A stretch of DNA of 51,012 bases from Smittium mucronatum (lineage: Eukaryota > Kickxellomycota > Harpellomycetes > Harpellales > Legeriomycetaceae), in NCBI GenBank assembly GCA_001953115.1, contig LSSL01007765.1:1-51012 (forward strand), read 5' to 3'. Positions 11,501 through 25,030 of the stretch are shown here, piece after piece. The position numbers and the translations under genes are program-made. The notes under the pieces were generated by a model, which had not been told where the DNA came from, did no database searches, and saw nothing but the letters and a program-made list of their open reading frames with translations. The first letter of the stretch is position 1; each line of letters starts with the position of its first letter.

Positions 11501-14500
11501 ATAATCAGAATCCCAAAATGAATTTTCATATTCATATTAAGTATTTATTTAATGAATAAACTTGCAATTTTATATTTTTCATCACCCAAATAAATATTAC
11601 AGACATATCAGCCGATTCTTTTATCTCAGTCCAAATATTTGGCAATAGTTTTAAGATTAAATGTAAAAAAATAATAATTTATTCTTGAACAAAAATTCAA
11701 ATATCCTTTAAACATCCTTCAAAAGATTAGCATTGGATAATTAAAAAATGCGCTTTAAATATAAATTATCGAGTATATCTCGGAAAATTATGACTATTTT
11801 TAAATAAATCAGACTAAATATTTCTTAAAATAGAATGAGCCAAATCAGGGCTGGAAAAATCAAATACTTATTTATTTCATCCTTAAAAATTATTTTCTAG
11901 AATTCAGAATTTTCAAGACACTTCTTATGGTGTGTTTTCTGAAATTTACTCTTAAAGATTATGGATTAATATTTTTAAATGATAAAGTAAAGATTAGAGA
12001 AGATTCGGCTACTCTTGGTCTTATTTTAATTTCAATAGAATTATTTTTTGCCTTCTTCATAATCGAATTAAATGCCCAAAGTATACTCGATTTAGGTGTT
12101 TAAATATTAGTCACAACCATATGTGTTTTTTATTTTCTGAGTTCAGTTATCTCATGAAAAATAAACAATATCTAAATCAGGCAGCATAAAAGTCATATTA
12201 GATTATAAATTGCTGAAATTACCCAAAAAATATACTTTTTTTTACTAGATATCGATATATTAGCCGAATAACATTTTAACTCATGTCCAATTTCATAAAT
12301 TGAAATTTCTTTGATTTAATTTATAATATTATTCCTAAAATTTTGAATATTACGATATTTATATTTTTTTTAGATACCATTTTAACTTTGATAGCTTATA
12401 TACGAATAATTATTTGAGTTTTGCAGCAAAATTGCACTATATATCGAAATTTTCTTGAATTTCCACATTTTAATAATTATCTTTTTGGCACAAGTATCGA
12501 ACAAACTTGATTTTTGAGGAAGTGTTAGTTTTTTTTTCAAAAATTTATTAATTTTCCTTGAGTTTTAAATTATGTACTAACTTAAACTATATATGATTCT
12601 TTTTTCATTCTAGCCTCATAAAAAAATTTAATTTTTACTTGAAATAGCATTAAATTTTTTTGTAATGTTATAAAAATCATGCGTTTTTGTAGCACCAGTT
12701 ATCAAATGTAGTATCTATTATAATTTTTTTTTGTAGGCCCACTTCAAGATATCATTTTTTGAAAAAAATTCTATTTCAATTACCTTTTTTCTAGGAAGTC
12801 TTTGTAAAAAAAATGAAATTATTTACTTTACTAAAACTTTCTCAGACTGATTTATTGCACTAATAAGGTAGAAATATAAAATTATTATAAATATTATATT
12901 ACAATAACACATCAAAATTTCGTTTTTTTTAGCAACAATAAACATTTATTTAGAAAAAAAAAATATTATACATATGTATTATTCTACTTTATTTTTAAAT
13001 TATTTTGTTATTTTGATCATGATTAATTAATAAAATCACATTTCGAGTAGTTTTTTCTTATTAAATTTCTTTTTCTCGCTGGTTTAAATATTCTTGGTAA
13101 ATATCAAAACCTGTAATATTTTATATCTTAATAATATTCCCAAAAGACATATATCATATTATTATTATTATTATAAAACAAGATTTTTTTTAAAAAAAAT
13201 AAGAATTGATAATTAATTTTAAATAATCTTAAAGATCCTCAGGTAAATTGGCTGTTTTAAATTAATTCGATTAATTGAAAAACTCATTTTAAATATATTT
13301 CGAATTCACTATATACGATTTTTTTTATAGTCGCTATATCGTATTTTTAAATTTTTTAAAGAATTTAATATTTTAAGTTTAGATATTCAGGGGTTTTTTT
13401 TAAAAAAAAAATTCTGAATAATTTTGATAAAAAAAAATGATAAAAAATCTATAAATCAAAACCTATTATTTCAGATAAAATAATCGAATTTATTTTTAAA
13501 TCTATAAAATATTGTTCGATAAAAAAAACTAATATATAAAAAAATGAGAAAAAAATCTAAAAATAAATTATAGTCAAAATAAACTGCAAAAAAATACTTG
13601 CGGAAGTTTAGGAAAAATATGTTTACGACACTATGTGAATTTTTCTTCTTTATTTTAATAATATTTTAGTTCATGACATTATAAACTTCATGAGAGGATA
13701 TAAAATCAGGTTTGTTTCTTTCAGAATTTATAAATAAGGTGTATAAATTTCGAAAAAAAAATAGAAAGAATTTTAGTTTAAATTTATTGAAATTTTATGT
13801 TAATTTTGTGAACGAAATTCAAGAGCATAATATTATTAAATAGACCTATAATTTGAGAATAAATTAATATATAAAAAAAAAAATCGATTGATAAATAACT
13901 AAAAAGCTAAGAAAAAGATTGATAAAGACATAAAAAGCCAATAAATCAATGTCCAAGTTCATCAATGATCAGAGCGCTGCACATTTTACTAAACTTCAAT
14001 TTGCTCATAAAGATAATAAAATAAAGAGCATAAATACCCATAATATACTTAATTCTAAATATTTTTTATGAAAAAAATGGACTTTCTAATTTTTTTATAG
14101 AAATTAATCCCATTTTACCTGGTGAAATATTCATCAGTTATATATACGATAAAAGTACTAAAATAAATTTTCATTTTGATGAGTTCAAGTAATTATAATA
14201 CGGAATTAAAAAAACTTTTAAATAAAATATTCTAGTTAAGAATAATCATTACGTGTATAATAATTATATGTGAGGTTCAAACTTTGAAGATTATGAAAAA
14301 TAAGTCTCATCATTTTTTTAAAAAAAATACAATCCAGAAATTAAGGTTATAGTAAAATTAAAAAGCCAGACCACTAAAAAATCATAGATATCAATTTTTA
14401 TTTCTAAAATTAATCAAAGAAGAAAAAAATCCATCTGTTTTTTATTATGAAAATTAAAAATAATTTCTTTAAATCAAATTTTACAATAAGGGATATAAAA

Positions 14501-17500
14501 AAAATTAATTATAGGTAATTGGTAATTTATGTAAAAAAGATTTGATGCTAAATTAAATTAATAAAATATTAATATTATTGAAAAAATCGATTTCAATTTA
14601 CATTTTGAATTACTTATTTAGCAAGAAATTTTTTTGAAGGAATTCATTAAAAATTTATATAATTATAGTAATTTTTCAATATAAAGACACATATCTTAAA
14701 AAAAGACATTAAATTAATTTTCATTGGTCTATTACAACCACAAGTTTTTTATATTACATTTAATTAACACAAAATATTAAATAAAAATTAAAATCAAGTA
14801 AAGAATTTTCACCTAAGGATATTCTGTAGATTATAAGAGCTTTTTTATAATTTTTTAATTTTAATACTTGTGGAAATTTTTTATATAAAATAATCCCAGT
14901 TATATATTATCAAAACTGATTATATAAATAATAGTAGCTATTTTTCAAAAAAAGATCATAAATTTATTTTAAATTTATCACAAGAATATTATTTTTTCAT
15001 AAAAACACATTGTATCTGAATGGTAGAATATTAAATGGAAAATGAATATATTATAAAATAATTTAATATTTATATAACTTAAAATACTTATGTTCTTAAT
15101 TTTAAATAAATTTTTTTAAATTGTAGCAGAATTGAACAAAAAATTCAAAGATTCAAACTTTTTTTAAGGAAAATATGAAATAAATATTCACCAATTGTAT
15201 ATTTTTATATAAAACTCAGCAGAAATTTCAAAAATTTCTTGATAATGCCCGAAATTTTTTTAAAAAAATATGAATAAAAAAATATTTGCAGGCTATATTT
15301 TAATTTATCAAAATATCATTTATTCGTAATTATATACTTTCTGCTTACTAAAATTTTTATTAAAAATGATACGATAATAACGAATAATTTAATAATCGCT
15401 TTATTTAATAAGATACAGAAAATTAAGTTAGAGATTTTACTTTTAATTTTATAAAAAAAAATTCAACAAAAAATCTAATTTTTCTTGAATAATTTTATAT
15501 TTAGATACTACTGAAAATACATACGCAACAACTTTCTAACTGTACTAATCAATAAAAATATTATTAAATAAACGATTTATATATGTATTTATATATTTTT
15601 AACTTTTAGATCATAAATTAATAAAATTATAGATACTCTTTATACTGCAATTCTCATAACTTATAAATAAAAAGTATAATTTACGTAAAACTTTTCAAAA
15701 TTTCAAAATATTCTAAATGTCAGGAAATAAAATAATAAAACATTCATGATGATTTAATAACTATTATGTTCAGTTTAAATTATTTTTTTGATAAAATAAT
15801 AAAATCAATTTAAATATAAAAACTGTAATTAGAATTAATTAAAAAGCTCTATTGATCAAATAATAGATCTTGGTAGCATAAATATCTGCTTTTTAAAACA
15901 AAATTAAACATAAATGATTAATATTTATGATTTGATATTAATTCAATATATATTATATTTAAATAGTTTATTTAAATAGTTTTTGCCCAAAATATTCGAA
16001 AAAATAGTTGAAAACAGGGACATTTTAGAAGTTCTAATATTACTGGCAAAATAAATTTTTTACCAGCCATTCATGATCAAGAATTTTGAAAAAATTTCGT
16101 TTAAAAAATATTCATACTCATTATCAAAATGTTTTTTTTGATGAATTACGTTCACTGGCTGGTTCAAAAAACTACCAGTTATTTCTTAATAAATTGCGGA
16201 GTTCAGGAATACTCTGAAGATCAATTATTCGCTAATTAATATTTTTTTTTTGAAAGTTAAATAGATTTATTCAATATTTGCGATAATATTAAATCGAACA
16301 TTTAATTTATAAATTAGAGATACCTATGATTAAACTGATTTTCCTGAAAAAAAAATGAAGAGGTATATATATCAATAAAATATTTCCTAAAAGGCGAAAT
16401 AATCACTTATTTAAAATATTATTAGCAATTTGTTATATGGAAAGTTAATTTTTATCCAAAAAAAAACTCAAAATTATATTTGAAATTATTTTTAACGGAC
16501 TTTAATTATAGCAAAAAATAAAATAATAGTTATTTTCCAGAATTTGCTGAATTTTCCAAATTTCGTCTTTTTTTGCTAATTAATTCATCCAAATAACCTC
16601 AACCTATAATATATATTTCAAAAATGTGAAAATTAATAGAATAGCTATATATATATATTTTAACTTTGGAATAAATCTGGAAAATTCGGTAAAATATGGG
16701 ATTACTCTACAAAAATTATTTTTAAATGCCATTTTTGGCTATAAATACTTGTAAAATTCATTATATTGTTTTGCTGATATCGATTGATCTATTTTTATTA
16801 TATTTATTATTTATAAATTTAAAGCTCAAACTAATTTGAATTTATTAACATATTATTATTTAATTAAAATAATTTTACAATTTTATAATTTGTCTTTTCC
16901 ATGATTTTTTGTATATTTAAAGTATATATAATCCATTTAATGTTTAAATTTGACCTATTAATTTTATTTTGAAGTTTATTTAAGGAGTTTATTGTAAACA
17001 TAAAACATTTTCCTTAATAAAAAAATTTATAAGTGATCAAAAAGCAGATTTTGAGCATAGTGAATCAAAGTCAAAAAAAAAAATTCTAATAAAAGTTTTA
17101 AAATTAAATTAAAAATGCTATTTGAGAAAAATTTAAAATTAAAAAATGCTAATTAAAAAACGTACAATTTTTTTCATTAAATGTCAGATCTTTTTTTTTA
17201 GAATTTTTATTAGTATAAAAGCTTTTTTGTTAAAGATTTACTAATGAAATACAAGAAATACACGTATATTTTATTCTATAAAGATATTTAACTTATTAAC
17301 TCCAGATTAGTCTTTATATAGGATCAGTTAATAATAATATTGTCTAAAATAAAAGCTAATTAATAGAATTGTAGTATTTGGTTTTACTTTATATATTTAT
17401 ATTTTTGTAAAAATAGGGAGAATCGGATCAAAATTTATTTTATTGATGTCTTTTTATAAGATATTTTCTAAATGAAACTATAGGAATTACCAAAAAGATA

Positions 17501-18390
17501 TTTTTAATCGTTTTTCGTGAAATAAACAAGTTGATTTCTAGTTTTCAGTGATAAATAAAACTATATGATTTATTATTGAAATATAATTTTGGTTTTAGTA
17601 TTACTTATGAATATTGTATTTAGGACTATAAGGATGGAATCTCGCATAGCGTTTATTTGCTCCAAGAAATTTTCTCTAAGAAATTTTATAATTAGCTAAG
17701 TTTTAACAATATTAAAAATATGACATAATCACACCTTATAATCGAAAAAAAGCCCTTAATAGTATAAATGTACACATTATATATTTAAGCTAGAAATTTT
17801 TCGATTAAAATTCCAATTTAATATGTTGGCCAAGCATCCAAGCGGATTGACTAATTTGGTTGTAATTTCATCATCGATGTGGAAAGATAAATGTTGGTAT
17901 AGTTATTAATGTTATTATATAATAAATTCTATTTTATTTGAATTTTTATATTTCTTGACATTTTTTTATGGCTAGTATTAATAAAGTATTTATTTATAAT
18001 CCTATCAATTGTAAACAAATTTTATTTTCATAAATATTCTCTAAAGCCCTAAAATTTTTGGGGTATACAAATTTAATTATAGATATGAACGGTTGTAAAA
18101 ATACATATTCTTCAATTTTTTCAAGGACAAATAAGTAAAATTATGAATTTGTCAAATTGAAGTTGAAAAAAAAAAGAAAAAAAGAAAAAAATAATATATA
18201 TAACCTATTTCTATCTTTTTTTTTCTATATAAAAAATCTATATCGCTCAGGTTTACAATTTAATAATCAAAATACAGCAAATAATTGAGCTTATTTTTTA
18301 GTAGAAATGATTTTTTCATTTTATTTTTCAATGAAGAATTTTAAATAATACTATCTAATCTGCTCAAAAACTTAATTAACCCCTTTTTAG
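8504..18390. other. About 10 kb of very AT-rich DNA with no recognised feature
   Basis: No open frame with protein-like composition, no retroelement motif and no structural RNA were seen. Minor items are poly-A/T runs and a short (ATT)n run near 13.16 kb. This could be intergenic DNA, deeply decayed transposons, or introns of a long gene. Confidence 0.5.
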
Positions 18391-18554
18391 CCCTTTCCGG
18401 GCCCAAATTTAAGTCTCACTCCTAATTGCTCAAATTAACCCTTTCGATTGGCCTAAATTCTTGATTTATCCAATGTTATACAAATATTATTAGTATAATG
18501 AAAAAATTTAGAAAAAAGTGAATGCCATTTTTTATACCATTGCCACTGAAAGGG
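18391..18554 (+). mobile_element. MITE family N, copy N1 (CCCTTTC inverted termini)
   Basis: It starts CCCTTTCCGGGCCCAAAT and ends CCACTGAAAGGG, so the termini are short inverted repeats (CCCTTTC/GAAAGGG), with TTAA directly after the right end. The interior (TCACTCCTAATTG, GGCCTAAATTC, TTGATTTATCCAATG) is shared with N2 (31176-31338, read in reverse) and with half-copies at 31562 and 38905. Its length of 164 bp agrees with N2 (163 bp). TTAA plus CCC-beginning termini is the pattern of piggyBac-type non-autonomous elements; that assignment is inference. A second TTAACCCTTTC lies inside at 18435-18445. Confidence 0.65.
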
Positions 18555-18559
18555 TTAAA

Positions 18560-20585
18560 GATAAAAAAATAATAAAAACCAAGTAAGGAAATAATTTTTT
18601 TATATTATTATTTCGAATAGCAAAAATACCCAATATAATTAAATGTGTTAATTTTTTATAACCAAGGCTACATTTGATGTTAATAAAAATTATAAAAAAA
18701 TATATGACCAATAAAATTTTTTAATTGTAATAAAATGACCAAATAACATTACGCAATACAGTTTTCTGAGAAAAAAATACTGTTAATGATTATATAAAGT
18801 TTATTAATATTACTTATTAATAATTTTAGATCACATTTTTTTACAATTAGCTGATGAAATTAAAAAAAAGCCCGAAAACTGATCAGATACATTTTTATAA
18901 ATAAATAAGTAACGAAGAGAAATAATATATATAAAATAACTTTTTTTCAATCTTTCAAACCTTGAAAAAAGACAAATATAACCTAAGAATATCTGATGTT
19001 AACTAAAACCCCCCTTATAACCCCTCTAAAAAACACAAAAGACTCGTTTCGATGAAATTTTAATTTATTGAGATAAAGGTTTTTATAACAAAAATATTTT
19101 GTACATTAAAATTTAAAATTGTATTTATCCTATTTAGAAATTTTTTTAGGGAGACTGGAATAATTTCCAATAGATTTGTGGTATTAAATGTTGTATAATG
19201 AGTACTAATATTTAGATTAAAACATAGTGTGTTTCAATTTTATACATGTAACATAACTTATAAATAGCCTTGAAATATTAAACTCAGTCTTGCTATATTT
19301 TTCTTTATTCGGAGATGTTTTAACTGAATCCATGTTTTTATTATACTTTAATTCAGTATATATTCCTATAATCCATTGAAAAAAAAAGAATATTATACTG
19401 ATGATTTTTTTGATAATTTATTCTTTCACACCATTATTTTCACACACAAGTGGATTTTTTGAATAAAAAATATATCACCCAATAAATTTTTAACTTATAA
19501 CAATAGTGATCATTCCATGTAAGTGATTAAATCACGAATTAAATTTACAAACCGTATAGATGTTCAATTTATATAAAATTTATAAATTCATAGCTAGTGA
19601 TATTAATTAACAATGCATGAAAATTATATTTACAATTTTTGTAACTGAAAAGTAAAAAAATGAAGATTCGAATTTTATTTATAGTAAAATTTAATTAATT
19701 TTTTGCGGAATTCGATCATTTTTCATTGGTAAATATGGATTTAAGATTCGAATTATCGAGCACTTCCGGTTTTTGCGGAATTTTCATGTTTTTTTTTTCC
19801 ATTTCTTGCTAGATTGGGTCATAAAAAAACATTTAAACTTTTTTTAAAGACGATTATTGATAAAAAAAAACTATAATATTTAAAAATTAGAATTTTCAAT
19901 CTTTAAAATTAAAGTAATTAAAATATAAAATTTTTATTCAATGTTAATTAATAAGAAATTTTCAAATATATATATATATATATATATATAATGATAATCA
20001 AATTGGCCATTAAATCGTTCTTTTTAATTCATAAAAGATTTGTTATTTTAATATTAATTAATATTTTTTTAAATTTTCTAGAAATCTAATCAATTTTTTT
20101 TTAAATTTAAAGTCTATAATATAAAGCCTTATTAAAAAACTATTTTATTTAATCATGTATTTAAATCGAATTGAATAAGCCCATATTAAATAAATATTAT
20201 CATATAAATATATATTCCATTTTCAATAACCCTTAATAAATTAGACATTTTAGAACAAATAGTTTTTTATGAAGTTTTATTTTAAATTTGATTTTAATTT
20301 AGCCCAAATTACTTTTTGAAGGCTCGATTATAAATTAGATTTAGATTTTTTAAAACCAATATTTTCTGATTCAGAATATGTAATCACAATAAAAACACAA
20401 CTATATGAATTTTCGTCATCTAATAAATAAAGCACTATGGTTTTTATGTCATTTTTTTGTTTCTTATAAATTTAAAGGGAGATATTATTCTATCAGCGAT
20501 CATTTAAAATGGAGTTTTTAATATACGAATTATTTTTTTTAAATATAAATATATGAAAAAAAACCCGAATTTCTTTTGAAACATA
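18560..20585. other. AT-rich stretch; (TA)12 microsatellite
   Basis: No gene was recognised. A (TA)12 run occupies 19967-19990. A motif TTTTGCGGAATT occurs twice (near 19.70 and 19.77 kb) with similar downstream sequence, a short direct repeat of unknown meaning. Confidence 0.5.
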
Positions 20586-20587
20586 AA

Positions 20588-20895
20588 AAAAAAAATTTAC
20601 GCAGAATTTATTCTTAAACTTAATAAAAATGAAAAAAAAAACACTATTATTAAAATTTTTGAAAAAATTTCCTACCCAACTCCTCCCCGCCGTTCTAGCT
20701 GCTCAGTATCCATTAGGCATTGATTCAAGAGGGCTGGTGATTTATTATCACATTGCAGTATTAATAGAAGGGCAACATGAATACCATCCAAATATTTCGC
20801 TGTTCACAGCTCAATTATTTGGTTGGCGTCATCAGTGCGGAGCTGAAAAAAGATTTTTTAGACCCCCCCTCCAAGGATTTTTCTGACCTGCACCA
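20588..20895 (-). mobile_element. LINE copy B: 3' UTR
   Basis: This is the reverse complement of the same tail seen at 309-642. In element orientation it reads TCCTTGGA, G7, TCTAAAAAATC, then CTCTTGAATCAATGCC, GAGCAGCTAGAACGGCGG, GGAGGAGTTGGG, and the terminal AATAAATTCTGCGTAAA. The 85-codon plus-strand frame at 20629-20886 (containing GIDSRGLV) is the antisense of this UTR. It resembles the antisense frame of copy A (GIGSRGLV) only because the UTRs are homologous. Confidence 0.8.
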
Positions 20896-20929
20896 ACTGA
20901 GCTAGATCTGGAGAAGAAAAACTAAAACT

Positions 20930-21889
20930 TTCTTTAAATTATTATTTTGAGCCAAAAATTGCTCAAATGTGTTTCTGCGTACGCTATCCCATTTTTTTCA
21001 TTCTAAAAATAAGTGCTAGATTGTTTCTGGCGTGTTTTTTTTTGCAAATAAGGAAAAAATTAAATTAAATTTATCGTCGATGATTTTTGCATTTACCAGA
21101 TTTTTAACCGTTAGAAACCGACCAATTCAGATTTTCCCGATTTTCTGGAGTCTTATTTGTTGATATAGGTACAGATCTTGAAGTTCGATTCAACTTCCAG
21201 AATTTTTTATTCCTCGATTTAGAGCACGTTTTTGAGTTATAGATCGGTTATTTAAATTCTTTCGATCGGCCAATGATTTTTCGTTTTGAAAAATATCGCC
21301 GGTTTTACGATATTTTTTTAGCCATTTTTATGTTCCCTTCACCCATGTGCTCATTAAGGATCAATAGGGGGTTTTCAATAAATCAAAAATCCATGTCTTT
21401 GAATTTTTCTATTTGTGAAATGCTCGCTTATGAGCCATGCTGATTTTTAAAAGCACGGATTTTATATCCAGCTCATTTCTAAGTTTTTAGAAGGCAGTAT
21501 GCTTTCCTACTTTGGAAGCTAACCGTACTGCATTATCAATTTCAATTTGTATTGGTCTGGTTCTCCATTCACTAATACCGAATGTTTCACCATCATAGGT
21601 TCCAATTGGCATGAGTACTGAATTTATAATTATATTTTTATCGCAGTTGGAAGATCGGTCCTAGATAAAAATCCTTAACCACCAAAAAACGCATTTTTGA
21701 CTTTTGCTTTTTTTTTTTTTTAATGTTCGCTGATTCCGACAAATCTAAATTAAATATTTACCCAAGGTATCCATATTTTTGGACAATTTCCTATTTTTGT
21801 CTTTGGTTGGTAACAGAATAATTAATTTTTGAGCCAATTCTGAGAATTCCGCACTTAAATGCATTAGTATTCATTTCCTAGGTATTGGC
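20930..21889 (-). pseudogene. LINE copy B: ORF2 C-terminal part (thumb to zinc knuckle)
   Basis: The translation is broken but followable. Near 21.5-21.62 kb it reads GISEWRTRPIQIEIDNAVRL, matching the copy D segment ERIRVNPIQVEIDKAIML at 47.8 kb. Near 21.33-21.4 kb STWVKGT*KWLKKYRK matches copy D ATWMTDSTRLI*KIV. Near 21.1 kb YLYQQIRLQKIGKI matches the start of copy A. Near 20.98-21.07 kb TPETI*HLFLE*KKW is the zinc-knuckle region, in which the first CxxC is no longer readable and the last Cys codon has become TGA. This part follows the RT palm in LINE ORF2 and is certainly inactive. Confidence 0.7.
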
Positions 21890-22983
21890 CTAATTAGAAA
21901 CTGATTTTAATGAATTTTGGAGAGACTCCGTTGTATTTGTTATTACTACAGCATCTTCGGCAAATAAAAGTCCAGGGATTTTTTTCTCATTTTTGGAAAA
22001 ATATACACCCTCCATTTCATCAAAAATAGTTTTAATAAAAAAACTGAATAATATTGGGGATGCCGGGCATCCTTGCCGAACTCCACATTTGTATTTGAAT
22101 TTTACGGTTGTTTGATTTCGTATTCTTACCACCATTTTTGGTGATTCATAAAGCCCTATAATAACATTTAGAATTTTACCACCTATCCCCATGCTTTTGA
22201 GTTTATATATCACAGCCATTTGAGGAACAAGGTCATAGGATTTAGACAAGCCAATAAAGCTTATCCATGTTTCCATTCCAATCAGCTTCCTTCTTTTTAA
22301 TATTTCATAAAAAAAATTTACCTGAGAGACTCATTCGTCTAAGGCCCTAAAACCTCCTGTTTTTTTGTAATTATTTGATATTTTTAGCTGATCCATGCGA
22401 GGTTATTAGCTAAAAATTTTGCCAATATTTTTACAAACGTCGATACAAGTGAGATACCGTGGTAATTTTTTGGGTCTTGAAGGCTCCCCTTTTTAGGGAA
22501 AGGTACTGCTATGCTGGTAGACATTATTTCAGGAATATATCCAGTGTCACAGATTTTCCTTAAAATTTTAAAAATCATACTGGCCATTCTTTAAATAGGT
22601 AAAGTTTCAGATTTAACCAATTTACATACTTCATTTGGAATTCAATCGGTCCAAGAAGCTTTATTTTTTAGTATTTCTTTTAGAGCAGAGGTAATTTCTT
22701 TCCATTTTATTGACTTGTCACATTCTGGGAAGGGTTTTGTGTCATATTTAAACATCGGTTCCCATTTATTAGTAGTTCTACTGTTCCCAGTTATATCGGT
22801 TACAAGATTAATAGAATGATTTTCCCAAAATATTAGTTTGGTCTCACTATCTATTTTTAAATTTTTGGAAATATCAAGCACTGGACCTACTGAAGTGCTG
22901 ATTTTAAATTTTCTCGTTAAGTATTTGATGAGCTTCCACATTTTTTTTGGTTCATTAGTGGATATATATTCAATAAATTTCAA
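21890..22983 (-). pseudogene. LINE copy B: reverse transcriptase domain
   Basis: Three consecutive minus-strand frames carry RT motifs in order. At 22642-22983 the segment ends NKASWTD, a changed form of the NKAPGxDGI motif at the start of LINE RTs. At 22384-22587 STSIAVPFPKKGSLQDPKNY is the finger motif with YHGISL. At 21890-22276 ETWISFIGLSKSYDLVP is motif A, GVRQGCPASPILFSFF is motif B and LLFAEDAVVI is motif C. The usual [FY]ADD is FAED here: the second catalytic position is still Asp, but the first is Glu (GAA at 21956-21958). With frameshifts between the blocks as well, no polymerase can be made. Confidence 0.85.
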
Positions 22984-23039
22984 TATTTTTTTTCATAAAA
23001 TTCTTTTGAATCAAGTTTTTTTGAATTTTCAGCATCATT

Positions 23040-23990
23040 TTTAGCCTTTACATAGGCATCCAAATCGATTATATCCTTAGTCGAAAGCTTAAAAACTTTT
23101 TACTTTTTTTTAAAAAAATTTGATTGGTGGGATAGATGAAATCGGTTACAGCACCAAATCGGTCAGATTCATTCCATATTCTTATTAATTACTTAATAAA
23201 ACTTTTATTTTTGTATATTCTATCGGATGCCAATAGATTGAATCAGTTGCTTGAAATTAATTGTTCCTTAACCGATTCAATTTTTTTACGCTGATTTTTC
23301 GTTTTTTTGGGATTCGAGCGACAGAATCCAATCCCCATTCAGTTGTATAGGAAAATGGTCAATTATGCCAACATATTTGTTGGCGACGCATCGATTTGGT
23401 CTTGATCCCATAGTATAATAAAATATATGATATATCATCCGGCCCATATTATTATTATTCCATTTTGAGCCTAATGAATTGGATACCTGCGCACGATCAA
23501 AATTTATACAAGATTTAGCAAAAAAGCTGTTAGCTTTTAGCTGTGTCTATGTTGAATTCACCGGCAAGTAGTATGAGTTTTTTGGTATTCGATTTTTTTT
23601 TAGAGAATGTGTTGATTTCTTCTATTTTTTTTTCCTGATTCCCCATGAAGGTGTATGGGATTTGAATGTTGAAATTTTAAAATTACTGCCGTATCGAGAT
23701 TTTCCTAACTTTATACCAACCATCCAAGTTGGGTGGTTTTTGAAATTTCTAATAAAGAACCCAGATTTTTTTCTAACTCCTATCATAAGCCCATTACCAC
23801 ACATGGTTAGATCAGTTTTGTATTGTATTGTGTTATAACCGGGTGACTTATATCGGTATGACTTCTTACTTATATGGGTTTCTTTTATTAATATTACATC
23901 TAGAATTATTTTTTTAAGCATAATTTCTAGTTCAGGAATTATCGATTTTATGCCTCTGATGTAAATAGTCATCACTTTTAATTTTGAGTT
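23040..23990 (-). pseudogene. LINE copy B: apurinic-type endonuclease domain
   Basis: The frame at 23622-23975 starts near VMTIYIRGIKS and holds DVILIKETHISKKSYRYKSP, the region with the catalytic Glu of exonuclease III-like LINE endonucleases. It aligns closely with copy D (MTFNFRGIKN, DILALQETFLNKKSYRYRLP). Further on, in other frames, LLAGEFNID near 23.55 kb stands where GDFN is expected (Asp changed to Glu). WPFSYTTEWGLDSVARIPKK near 23.32-23.38 kb aligns with SDHMPITAEWNFDSL of copy D, but the SDH itself is not readable. The enzyme would nick target DNA to prime reverse transcription; this copy is dead. Confidence 0.8.
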
Positions 23991-24040
23991 TCCGGATATT
24001 TTTCATTTAATATTTTTTTAGTTTTAGTTTTAGTTTAATT

Positions 24041-25000
24041 TTAGCTAAAGCGAACTTTGGAATTGAAAAATATACAATTTTGATATATATATGTTTGAGG
24101 AATTGGTTGAATATGCCTCGTTTCTATACGATTTTTTTTTTTTTGATTTTTTTGAACATGAAATCCTGATTTTTGAGAGTTGTTAGGTTTAATAGATGGA
24201 TTTTTACAGTTCTCATTTAGCTCGGGAATGTTAAAAATAATTATTTTATTGTTATTTTTAAAGAATGAATTCTCCAAGATTTTTCAATCGTTATTTTGTT
24301 TTTTTATTAGATTTTTTTTGGTATTTTGATGATAAGGAGATCTCATTGCTTCATGTGCTCTCCGGAAAGATAGGAGAGTCTTTCGATTTTTAATTTTTCA
24401 AAAACTGTATTTTATACCTGCATAAATTCATTGAAGGAGATACTGCCGTTTCTAGTGTTTCGAGCTGCTTCGGCGTATTTATTATTTATGAGGTCAGATT
24501 CACTGGAATAGCCATCATTATTAAGCCCAAGTTCTTTTTTGATTTTTTCATAATCGGAATCTGATCCGGAAAAGTCCAAATAAGATATTTCGGATGATTT
24601 GTCATCCCAAAGTTATCTTCAGATTCCAATTTAGTCAATTTTTTGATGGAATTTGATTCTATGGGCATCATATCACCTCTCAGCTTATTTCACTTGTCAA
24701 TTAACACATATTTATCACTATCTTAGTATATGGAGGAATATTTAAAACTTTTTCTGGGATCGGTGAGGCATCTGATATTTTTTTGGGACTTTTGATGAGC
24801 TTAATCTTCATGATTTTAATATCATTGGTCGTATTTTTCATAGTGGTATGTTGGGTCTTTGAGGACTTATCACTATTCACTTGCTTTTTCTCCATATTTT
24901 TCTTTATTTTCGACCCCTGGCTTACAGCTAATGACTCTTGAGTAGGGATAGTAGATGTTGATTTCTCTTTTTTTGAATTCTTCATACTACTTTTTTTTGT
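24041..25000 (-). pseudogene. LINE copy B: ORF1 C-terminal / linker remnants
   Basis: Minus-strand frames at 24701-24985 (94 codons, ATG, rich in K/S/T), 24486-24671 (61 codons, beginning MMPIESNSIKKLTKLESEDN) and 24041-24277 (78 codons) lie between ORF1 and the endonuclease. They are hydrophilic and of low complexity. After a frameshift the middle one continues LGLNNDGYSSESDLINNKYA and later SSKYQKKSNKKTK, and the latter resembles YQKKPRKRVEKLL upstream of the copy D endonuclease. They are probably the disordered end of ORF1 and the N-terminal extension of ORF2, split by frameshifts. There is no catalytic motif. Confidence 0.55.
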
Positions 25001-25030
25001 TTTAGTTCTTAGCAGTCAAATTTCCAGTGT

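Noticed and set aside
20629..20886. Plus-strand 85-codon open frame with ATG
   Set aside because: It is antisense to the 3' UTR of LINE copy B; its DNA aligns with 330-640 in reverse.
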